DNA of 34,250 nt from JBAYJM01 sp964350585. GTDB lineage: Bacteria > Patescibacteriota > Patescibacteriia > 2-01-FULL-39-33. The stretch covers positions 1 to 34,250 of the forward strand of contig CAYGKC010000010.1 of NCBI GenBank assembly GCA_964350585.1, read 5' to 3'. Numbering within the stretch: position 1 is the first letter of the stretch; every line of letters begins with the position of its first letter. The notes under the pieces are model-generated. The model worked only from the letters and a program-made list of their open reading frames with translations. It did no database searches and had not been told where the DNA came from. Positions 16,518 through 24,200 of the stretch are shown in pieces. Position numbers and translations under genes: made by a program.

Positions 16518-17369
16518 TTATAATATTTTAATTGTTTTGAGCAATGTTTCTAAGGTTTTTTCAAAGTAATTTGCCTCATCGGCAGTAATATTTATTTGAA
16601 AAATTTTATCGCCTTTTTTTATAAAAATTAAATAATCAATTTCATCTAAATTTTTGTGGTTATATCTTAAAGAATTTTCGCCTGCAATCAAAGTCTGTGT
16701 ACCGGTCGATTTAATATAATCTTTCGAATCAATGTTTGCAGTTATCCATTTATCAATAGAAAGTTTGGAAATAGTTGAAGATACTGTTACTTTAGTTGAA
16801 CTTGCGTTATTGGATGCGTCAACGATGTTGATTTTCTTATTTGCTTCTTTAAGCGTCCATCCTATTGGATATTGTAATGAAATACCCATAATTGTTGATT
16901 CATGAATAGGCCAATTAGTTGCGTCAGTGTTATTTTTTACTCTGTTTATAATTTCATTTTTTATTTCTTCAATTTCTTCTTCGCTAATGTTGTTTGTCGA
17001 AGTAGGATTTTCAAACTCAAAACTCTTTTTAAAACCGTCAATTGAGTTTGTGAGTTGATCTTGAATGCCATTTAAAGAAATATCTTTAGCAGTATCACTT
17101 AACCCCTTTTTTAGTTGTACAAACCATAAAATAGCCAAAGCAATAATAAAAGGAATTAAAATAGCTAAGGTTATAGCCCTTACTCTGTCATTTTCTGAAT
17201 GGTCGCTAATATCTACGAATTTTTTTCCGTCAATTACATAAAAGTTTTTTTCCGAATCATTAAAGTTTGAATTTTCAACAAGTTCTTTTTTTGCGACCGA
17301 TTTTTGCGATATTTTACTTTTCGTTTTTGGGCGGGTTGTTTTTTTAACAGGTCTTTTTTTATTTTCCAT
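16518..17369 (-). CDS. Single-pass membrane protein with PsbP-like outer domain
   Basis: 283 residues of uncertain function. The first 40 residues are Lys-rich and probably disordered in the cytoplasm. One membrane segment lies at about 64-84 ('RAITLAILIPFIIALAILWFV'), followed by a linker and an outer domain from about 150. That domain begins 'ISLQYPIGWTLKEANKKINI' and ends 'YFEKTLETLLKTIKIL', the start and end pattern of PsbP-like folds that often sit outside bacterial membranes. It lies between gyrA (8 bases) and the MBL gene (4 bases), so it is in one operon with them. Confidence 0.6.
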   Translation of the reverse strand: MENKKRPVKKTTRPKTKSKISQKSVAKKELVENSNFNDSEKNFYVIDGKKFVDISDHSENDRVRAITLAILIPFIIALAILWFVQLKKGLSDTAKDISLNGIQDQLTNSIDGFKKSFEFENPTSTNNISEEEIEEIKNEIINRVKNNTDATNWPIHESTIMGISLQYPIGWTLKEANKKINIVDASNNASSTKVTVSSTISKLSIDKWITANIDSKDYIKSTGTQTLIAGENSLRYNHKNLDEIDYLIFIKKGDKIFQINITADEANYFEKTLETLLKTIKIL

Positions 17370-17373
17370 TGTA

Positions 17374-18024
17374 TTAGGCGGATGGATTTAAAATAATAAT
17401 TTTGGTATTCTCTTGCGCAATATCTTTTTTGGAAATTTTAAATTTATCAATTTTCTCATTAGAAAAGCCCGAATTTTTTAAGAAATCATCAGCGTTTGCC
17501 ATTTCATACGCCAAATTTGGAATCTTATAGTGCATAGGAATAACGATGCGAGGCTCTACTTTAGAAATAATATCAATTGCTTCCTTTGAACCGATAGTAT
17601 ATATTCCTCCAACTGGAACTAATAAAATGTCGACATTGCCTAAGCGTTCAAGAATTTCATCATTTATAGTCTGGCCAATATCTCCTAGATGTACGATGCT
17701 AATTTCTTCAGTTATAATCTTATAAATAGTGTTCAATCCCCTTTCTTTCCCCGATTTATCGTCATGAAATGAAGGAATTCCATAAATCATAATGTCTTTT
17801 GTTTCAAATTCTCCCGGAGTATTGATAATAATCGGCTCACCTTTTATATTCTCTAAGGCATTGTGGTCGTCATGATTGTGCGAAACCGTCACAATATCGG
17901 CTTGAATTTTAGGCATTTTAAGCCCAGTTTTTACATCAAAAGGATCGCAAACAATTGTAGCTTCCTGCTGGTTGTTTTTTGTTTGTATCTTAAAGCATGA
18001 AACACCGTACCATTGAATTGTCAT
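17374..18024 (-). CDS. MBL-fold metal-dependent hydrolase (UlaG-like)
   Basis: Metallo-beta-lactamase-fold protein of the Zn-dependent UlaG-like group. The HxHxDH signature reads 'SHNHDDH' (His49, His51, Asp53, His54). A metal-binding Asp follows in 'VHLGDIGQ', and a late His in 'IPMHYKIP'. The N terminus 'MTIQWYGVSCFKIQTKN' is typical of this group. Substrate is unknown. First gene of the gyrA operon. A 6-bp TCCTGT/ACAGGA hairpin (18052-18068) lies in its likely leader, and extended -10-like sequences (TGCTATAAA) lie near 18103-18108 on the minus strand. Confidence 0.88.
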   Translation of the reverse strand: MTIQWYGVSCFKIQTKNNQQEATIVCDPFDVKTGLKMPKIQADIVTVSHNHDDHNALENIKGEPIIINTPGEFETKDIMIYGIPSFHDDKSGKERGLNTIYKIITEEISIVHLGDIGQTINDEILERLGNVDILLVPVGGIYTIGSKEAIDIISKVEPRIVIPMHYKIPNLAYEMANADDFLKNSGFSNEKIDKFKISKKDIAQENTKIIILNPSA

Positions 18025-18201
18025 AACTAATTTGCTATATTTAATAAGTATTCCTGTCTAAAAACAGGATTAAATTTATATATATTTTACTATTATTTTG
18101 TATTTATAGCAAGTAAGTGGATTGATATTAAGTTAAAAAATATTTCAAAATTAATAAATATAGTCCTGTAGTGAATTTTAAACAATTAGACTTATCTATA
18201 T

Positions 18202-18273
18202 GTCCTCGTAGTTCAGTGGATAGAACAAGGGACTCCTAAGCCCTAGACACAAGTTCGATTCTTGTCGAGGACA
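18202..18273 (+). tRNA. tRNA-Arg (anticodon CCU)
   Basis: 72-base cloverleaf. The acceptor stem GTCCTCG (18202-18208) pairs with CGAGGAC (18266-18272), with discriminator A. The D arm is GTTC/GAAC. The anticodon loop is CTCCTAA, with CCT at its centre. The T arm is ACAAG-TTCGATT-CTTGT. The last anticodon-stem pair is an A-G mismatch. CCA is not encoded. A terminator follows at 18305-18328. Confidence 0.93.
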
Positions 18274-18304
18274 TATAAATGAGTCTAAATCTAATCAATA
18301 CATT

Positions 18305-18328
18305 TACCCCCAGAAGGGGTATTTTTTT
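18305..18328 (+). terminator. Terminator downstream of tRNA-Arg
   Basis: TACCCC/GGGGTA stem (18305-18310 with 18316-18321) with a 5-base loop, then seven T. Confidence 0.8.
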
Positions 18329-18337
18329 GAAAAAAAC

Positions 18338-18346
18338 TGTGGATAA
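18338..18346 (-). promoter_or_regulatory. Perfect DnaA box outside oriC
   Basis: The plus strand reads TGTGGATAA, which is TTATCCACA on the minus strand, the exact consensus DnaA box. It starts a gene-free region (18329-18561) that also holds a 22-bp palindrome, a TTTTCCACT near-box (18393-18401) and about 90 bases that are almost only A and T. Confidence 0.5.
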
Positions 18347-18366
18347 CTTGTTAGTACTGGGGAGAA

Positions 18367-18388
18367 ATGTCTAGACATGTCTAGACAT
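18367..18388. repeat. 22-bp perfect palindrome of two tandem 10-bp units
   Basis: The unit ATGTCTAGAC occurs twice in tandem and is closed by AT, so the whole 22 bases equal their own reverse complement. Each unit contains the 8-bp palindrome GTCTAGAC, and the two centres are 10 bp apart, about one helical turn. This spacing suits two dimers bound on one DNA face. It lies 107 bp upstream of the -35 of the GerMN gene promoter. The binding protein is unknown. Confidence 0.75.
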
Positions 18389-18494
18389 AACTTTTCCACT
18401 ACAAAATTTTTTGTTTAAATTTAGATAAATAATATATTTTTATTTAAATTTAAATATTTTTTTAAAACTATAATACTATTAATTTATACTAAAT

Positions 18495-18524
18495 TTGACA
18501 TTATGTTGCTGTTATTGGTAGTTT
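18495..18524 (+). promoter_or_regulatory. Probable promoter of the GerMN-domain gene
   Basis: -35 TTGACA (18495-18500), 18-base spacer ending in TGG (extended -10), weak -10 TAGTTT (18519-18524). Expected start near 18531, about 30 bases before the ATG. Confidence 0.5.
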
Positions 18525-18561
18525 AATAGTATATTAAATAATTATTAATTAATCTAAATAT

Positions 18562-19425
18562 ATGGATGATAAGTCCTTATCAAATGAGACAACTAATAGT
18601 GAAGAAGTATTGCAAAACAAAGAAGGTAATGTAGATTCCATACAATCCCCTTCTCCTGTTACAGAAAATACTCAAGAACAACAAAATATTACAAAACTAG
18701 ATGAAACTGTTATTGATGGAGAGAATTTAAGTAACAATAATGAAGTATTGGAATCTAAAGAAAAAGGTGAAAGTAATGGAGGAAAGAAGGAATTTTCAAA
18801 AAATATAAAATTAAAGGATATAGTAGTAGCTGGGCTTGTAATTATTATTTTGATAATAATTTGGTTTTCAGCTAATAATAAAGATGAAATAGTGAATCAG
18901 GATCAGAATAATAATGATACAATAATAAAAGTAGATGATAAGAAAGAAGAGGGAACTGTTAATATAATTGGATCCACGGGAAACGATTCAATTAAAAAGT
19001 CTGTAGGTGAAAATGAAATAATAGGTAATCAGGTTAAAATTATTGCATTTTTTGGAAATTCAAAATTAAATCCCGAATCAGTTGATTGTTCATCTGTCTT
19101 CCCCGTGGAAAGGCTGATAGAAAACAAGTATAATTCAAATCTAATAAATACAACCAGGGGATTGTTAGAATCGTTATCCAGCGAAGAAACGGAATTAGGA
19201 TATTATAGCGCAATACCCGCTGGAACATTTTTAAAAAATATTAATTTAACCAAAGGGATAGTAGAAGTGAATTTCACATCGGGTTTGAATAAGATTGGAG
19301 GATCATGTGCAGTTCAGGCAGTCAGATCTCAAATTGAAAAGACTCTTATGCAATTTAAAGAAGTCCAAGAAGTAAAAATATGTGTTGACGGAAATTGTAA
19401 TCAAGACGAAATATTGCAACCATAA
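18562..19425 (+). CDS. Membrane-anchored GerMN-domain protein
   Basis: 287 residues. The first 80 are Asn/Glu/Ser-rich and probably disordered in the cytoplasm. One membrane segment follows at about 86-104 ('IVVAGLVIIILIIIWF'), then an acidic linker. The outer C-terminal domain (about 155-280) matches GerMN: 'VKIIAFFGNSKLNP...CSSVFPVERLIE', 'LLESLSSEETELGYYSAIPAGTFLKNI', 'GIVEVNFTSGLNKIGGSCAVQAVRSQIEKTL'. GerMN domains occur in spore-germination GerM and many wall-associated proteins; no spore role is implied here. It has its own promoter and terminator. Confidence 0.8.
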   Translation: MDDKSLSNETTNSEEVLQNKEGNVDSIQSPSPVTENTQEQQNITKLDETVIDGENLSNNNEVLESKEKGESNGGKKEFSKNIKLKDIVVAGLVIIILIIIWFSANNKDEIVNQDQNNNDTIIKVDDKKEEGTVNIIGSTGNDSIKKSVGENEIIGNQVKIIAFFGNSKLNPESVDCSSVFPVERLIENKYNSNLINTTRGLLESLSSEETELGYYSAIPAGTFLKNINLTKGIVEVNFTSGLNKIGGSCAVQAVRSQIEKTLMQFKEVQEVKICVDGNCNQDEILQP

Positions 19426-19433
19426 AATTCTTT

Positions 19434-19466
19434 AAAAAAACACAGCCTCAGGGCTGTGTTTTTTTT
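19434..19466 (+). terminator. Terminator of the GerMN gene
   Basis: CACAGCC/GGCTGTG stem (19441-19447 with 19452-19458) with TCAG loop, flanked by seven A and eight T. It can also act on the other strand. Confidence 0.9.
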
Positions 19467-19525
19467 GTACTAAATAATTTTACTACTAAAAAATTCTTAA
19501 TAAATAACTTATGCACAATTAAATT

Positions 19526-19554
19526 TTGATATTAATAATAAATTATTGTATAAT
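19526..19554 (+). promoter_or_regulatory. Promoter of the xre-fibre operon
   Basis: -35 TTGATA (19526-19531), 17-base spacer, -10 TATAAT (19549-19554). The expected start near 19561 lies downstream of the ATG at 19546, which rules that start out. Confidence 0.75.
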
Positions 19555-19562
19555 ATATTTAT

Positions 19563-19598
19563 TGATAGCTTAAAAAAGATAATACTTAATAGCTATCA
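19563..19598 (+). promoter_or_regulatory. Inverted repeat in the xre leader (candidate operator)
   Basis: TGATAGCT (19563-19570) and AGCTATCA (19591-19598) form a perfect 8-bp inverted repeat around a 20-base centre. It covers the predicted transcription start region and leader of the xre gene. It could be the site where the Xre protein represses its own operon, or an RNA hairpin. Confidence 0.5.
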
Positions 19599-19608
19599 TT
19601 TAATTGAT

Positions 19609-19827
19609 ATGAAATTGTCAATTGACTCAATAAAATTAGGGGAAAACATCAAGAGATTAAGAATTGAAAAAGATCTTTCTCAAGATGAATTGGCCAGAAT
19701 AACTGAGCTAAAATTTTCTAATTTGGCAAAACTTGAGGGTGGATTCAATTCCAACCCAACTTTAGCTACCTTGATTTCTTTGGCAAATGTTTTAACTAAA
19801 GGAAGTATAGATAAATTATTGAAATAA
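19609..19827 (+). CDS. Small Xre-type helix-turn-helix regulator
   Basis: A 72-residue one-domain DNA-binding protein: 'LGENIKRLRIEKDLSQDELARITELKFSNLAKLEGGFNSNPTLATLISLANVLT' is a full HTH_3/Xre fold with the 'LSQDELA' helix. The frame opens at 19546. The promoter -10 box (19549-19554) overlaps that codon region, so the ATG at 19609 (MKLSIDSIKLGEN) is chosen. It ends 12 bases before the giant fibre gene with no terminator between, so it heads that operon. Autoregulation through the inverted repeat at 19563-19598 is likely but inferred. Confidence 0.85.
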   Translation: MKLSIDSIKLGENIKRLRIEKDLSQDELARITELKFSNLAKLEGGFNSNPTLATLISLANVLTKGSIDKLLK

Positions 19828-19839
19828 TAATTTTCTTTA

Positions 19840-21156
19840 ATGCTTAAAAGATTTAACAATCTGAAATGGATGAAAAGTTTTTGTAAGCGGAGTTATTTAA
19901 TTGTCGTGCCGATTTATATAATTGCGGCATGGGTTTTGTTTTTTTCATTTTTTGGATGCGCCCATGCCGCTTCGGGAATTAATCAGCAGTTGAATTATCA
20001 AGGAAAAATTACAAACAGCTCTTCAACGGATATGGCTGGATCATTTAACTTCAAGTTTGAACTGTATAATGATCCGACAGCAGGGGATTTGTTGTGGTCT
20101 GAAACCTGGGATGATTCAAGTAATCAAGTAGTGATTACTAACGGAGTTTTTTCTGTTGCTCTTGGATCAATAAGTGATATGGACGGTTCAATATTTAATA
20201 ATGACAACTTGTATCTTCAAGTATACTTTGACGCAGACAGTGACGGAGTATTTGAAGAAATATTTTCTCCTAGAAAACGACTTACTTCTGCGCCTTATGC
20301 TTTTAACGCCCGTGCTTTGGGTGGATATTTACCTACAATAACTTCCACACCCAACTCTATTCCAGTTCTTGATAGTGCCGGGGGACTAACCATCTCAGGA
20401 GTAACAACAACAGTTGATATATATGCAAACTCAAACATTACAGTAACTGGCACCTCCACTTTTAATGGCGCTTCAATCTTTAATGGTGCAGTAAGCGGAC
20501 CAGGTTTTACTAATGCGTGGGATCTTGCATTTAATTCTACTTCAACCTGGTGGGCTTTTGGAGATAGTTTTGATACTAATCTTGCTGGTAAAACTACGGA
20601 TGACTTAACTGATGAAGGAGCCGTAAACAAATACTATGCAACATCTTTATTCTTAAACGACTTTACCAATCCATTAGTAGCTTCTACTACTGGTTTGGCA
20701 GAGGGAACAAATTTGTATTACACAATTGCGAGAGCCAGCACAACTGCAGTTAATGCAGTACTGGAGAATTTAAGAGGTAAAGCTGATGGCGTGGCGAGCC
20801 TAAACAGTTCTGGTAAGATTCCAATTAGTGAATTATCATCTGTAGTTATTGGTAATACATATATAGCCTCCACCACAGATGATATGATCCTGCTATACAA
20901 TACCTACAGTCTTTCGGTTGGCGATGTCGCCGTTGTTACGGCAAGCGGTACAACATTTATTCTTCAAGAGTTAGATGGTAGCAGTATTTCTGATTGGGTA
21001 GAATTAAATTCTCCCGTTGCAGCTATAAGGCAAATAAACGGACAATTTGCCATAAATGGTGTTCTTACTTTGACGGCCGATCATATAAATGAAGGACTGG
21101 AACTTAAAAATCTTTACTTTACCAATGCAAGAGCAGACGCAAGAATATCTCTTTAA
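19840..21156 (+). CDS. N-terminal part of giant surface fibre protein (split by in-frame stop)
   Basis: 438 residues. A basic N terminus and hydrophobic segment (about 19-38) followed by 'GCAHA' form a signal peptide or anchor. Next comes the surface-protein domain 'INQQLNYQGKITNSSSTDMAGSFNFKFELYN' to 'RKRLTSAPYAFNARALGG' (about 47-165), often found at the start of S74 fibre proteins. Repeats 'TTDDLTDEGAVNKYYA', 'GLAEGTNLYYTIARA' and 'INEGLELKNLYFTNARA' follow. The frame stops at TAA (21154-21156), but the same frame stays open for about 1,595 further codons. A module resembling residues about 315-438 recurs directly after the stop, so both parts were one protein. Confidence 0.85.
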   Translation: MLKRFNNLKWMKSFCKRSYLIVVPIYIIAAWVLFFSFFGCAHAASGINQQLNYQGKITNSSSTDMAGSFNFKFELYNDPTAGDLLWSETWDDSSNQVVITNGVFSVALGSISDMDGSIFNNDNLYLQVYFDADSDGVFEEIFSPRKRLTSAPYAFNARALGGYLPTITSTPNSIPVLDSAGGLTISGVTTTVDIYANSNITVTGTSTFNGASIFNGAVSGPGFTNAWDLAFNSTSTWWAFGDSFDTNLAGKTTDDLTDEGAVNKYYATSLFLNDFTNPLVASTTGLAEGTNLYYTIARASTTAVNAVLENLRGKADGVASLNSSGKIPISELSSVVIGNTYIASTTDDMILLYNTYSLSVGDVAVVTASGTTFILQELDGSSISDWVELNSPVAAIRQINGQFAINGVLTLTADHINEGLELKNLYFTNARADARISL

Positions 21157-21201
21157 AAAGCTACGCCCGGAGGTTTAGCAACATTAGGCCTGGATGGAAA
21201 A

Positions 21202-24200
21202 GTGCCGACTTCTCAAATCGGTTCCATTCCTATTAATAATACTTTTGTTACAAACACTACTTCATCGATGCTCTCGCTTTCTGCTTCGAAAGGAGATGTT
21301 GCTGTTATTACGGATATAAATAAAACTTATGTTTTGCAGGGTGACAGTCCGCTTGAGCTGGATAATTGGGTTGAACTTCTTCAGGCTGCCAGTGTTACTA
21401 CGGTAAATGGAATGTCTGGCATTGTTACTTTGACAACCTCGGAAATAAATGAAGGGACCAATTTCTATTTTACAGACCAAAGGGCAAGAGAAGCTATAAA
21501 CGCTGTCGGGCCATTGACTCTTTCGACTACTACGGGAAATTTAGCATTAAATTACAGCGCAATTAATTTTAAGCTGACAGGCAGTGACCTAGACACCATT
21601 CAAGGCATAGGTACGGGAGCTAATCCGCAATTTAATAATTTAACATTGAGTGGAATACTTTCAGTAACAGGTGGAGCTGAGATAGGAGATGGTTTGACTG
21701 TGACTGGAAATGTTACAACAACAGGAAATCTTATAGTTACAGGAGGAGTAATTGAAGATACAGACAATGAAGATTTGATTATTAGGACAAACTCTACTGA
21801 AAATCAACTTGTTCTGGATAGTGGGGGTAACATTGGGATTGGAACAAGTACCCCATTAGCCTCGCTTCATATTTCTGGATCTGCAACTGGTGGAAATTGG
21901 CTTGGACTTTTTTCTCAAAGTGGAATTACACCATTAAATTCAACAGTAATATCTTCGCTACAAAACAAAGCAGTTACAGTTCAAGCTGATGGAGCCGCTT
22001 ATTTTGTGGGACGAGATGTTACAAGTAATATCGAGTTTATTATGGGCGCTTCAAGTGCAGGTGCTGCTTTTGCCGGTTCAATGACTGCGCATGATTTTCA
22101 TATTAGAACTAATAATTCTACGAGAATTACAGTTAAGGAAACGACAGGCTACATCGGAATTGGAACAACAACTCCTGATTCACTATTACAAGTAGGTAAT
22201 GCAACGCAGTATCTTAAAGTCAGCTCATTGGGAAATACGACAATTTCTGGAAATCTTTCTGTTGGAGGAAGTGCAACAATCGGCAATTTGACTGGTTTGC
22301 TTTGGGGAACTAACGGCGTAATAGGCACAACAACCGCTTCTACTTTAGGAATACTTGAAACAGCCCTTGCTCAAGGAAATATTTTTGTCGGAAGTGCTAC
22401 TGGTGTTGCAACAGCTAATTCGAGCATTTATGTTTCTTCAACAGGAAATGTGGGAATCGGTACAGTAGGTCCAAACTATAAGTTAACCGTAGCAGGTAGT
22501 GCGTCTTTTGGTTCATCTAATCAAATGACTGTTGATGCCAGTGGAAACGTAACAACGTCTGGATCAGTGAGTGTAGGAGGAAAGTTAGCTATATCTAATC
22601 CACCTACGGGAACGGCAGGTGCTGATTCTGCAGTAGCTCGGGAATATGTAGAATCAAGAGGGCAAAATCTAGTGACGAATGGAAATGGACTTATGGGAGA
22701 TAATTACAATTTTTCCACTTTTACTTTTGATCCAATAGAAACTCATGGCGGAGGGGGATCATTCTCAACAGTTTCCAACGCTCAAAAGAATAGTGATGAA
22801 TTGATTCCCGTCGACCCCGAAAAATATTATAGATTAGTCGTTTGGGCAAAAAGTGGAAATGCAGATGGGACAGAATACAATGCAACACGAAAACAGTATA
22901 TGGGAATTACTCCTTATGATGCTGATGGAAATATTATGGCAACTTGGAGTTTCATTAAGTCTTCCGGTTCAACAGATACTACTTTAGCTGCACAGTTAAA
23001 TCCAGGTGATACAACAGTGACTCTAACTGATGCTACTGGCTGGTATAACGGCGCAACCTGGTTTTCGAGAAATTTCGTATGGTGGCCATATACAAACTTA
23101 AAAGGATATACATATCCTAATTATACTTACAGTCGTAACGGAACTCGGTTGTACTCAGTTTTTAATACAGGAAATGTCGGCGCATGGGCAGCTGGAGGAA
23201 TAAGCGGAAACGTGATTACTCTAACAGCGCCATGGCCTGGTCCGGCTTTGCCAGTTGGTACTCCCATAAGAAATAGTAATGATGGAGCATCGCATAAGTA
23301 TATTGCAGTGGGCAACTTATCAGTGCCTAACACTTGGACGCGTTATGAAGGTTATGTTGGTTCAGTAAATACTGATGGAGTAAATGCGACTAACCAGTTT
23401 AATTATGGAACTGCTTATGTAAAATTACTCTTCTTAAATAACTATGGCGGAACTGATGATAATAGGATTCGTTGGAGCGATTTATGGTTTTCTGAACTAA
23501 CTTCAAGAAACTTAGAAGTTGCAACGCAATGGGCTCCGGGTGTTGTTTCAATTGATGGGCAAACCTTTATGGGCGAAAAAACATTTGTAAGCAGTACGAA
23601 ATTTAATACAAGCTTATCGGTTGGAACAACAACTGCCGTATCAATGTTTCAAATTCAAGGAGCTTCCGATTTAGCACTATTAAATGTAATGGCATCAACT
23701 TCTGTGACGGCTCTGTATGTCTCAGCTTCTGGTAATGTGGGGATTGGGACGTCGGAGCCCGGAGCATTGTTGGAAATAAACCAAGGAATGTCAAGTTATG
23801 CTACAGCATTTACTTCACCCCATTTAAAATTAAGGGCAAAGACTACAACAGACAATACTGGTTTTGTAGGGATAACTTACGATTCAAGTAATGCCCAGAA
23901 TTATGGTTGGTCGTCAGGTGCTCTAAGAACTACTAATGGGCAATCAAGCTTTGTCTGGAAATATCATAGTAATAGCGCTGAAGGTACAGAAAGAATGAGA
24001 ATAGACCAAAACGGTCTTGTCGGGATCGGAACGACAACACCAGTGGCTAAACTGGAGGTTGCGCCTGCAGCTGGTCAACAGACTTTTATTGCAAGAACCG
24101 TGGGACAATTTGGTGGAATTTATTTACAAGATGCGTCTAACAATTCTTTATTTTCTGTATTTCCAAGCGACGCTGATTTAGGAGGGACGGCACTTTATAT

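Noticed and set aside
19509..19517. TTATGCACA as another DnaA box
   Set aside because: It matches the loose consensus, but a few such matches are expected by chance in 34 kb of AT-rich DNA and no cluster surrounds it.
21130..21210. Programmed frameshift at the fibre stop (CTTTAAAAA)
   Set aside because: The downstream frame is the same as the upstream one, so no shift is needed; readthrough or nonsense mutation explains it.
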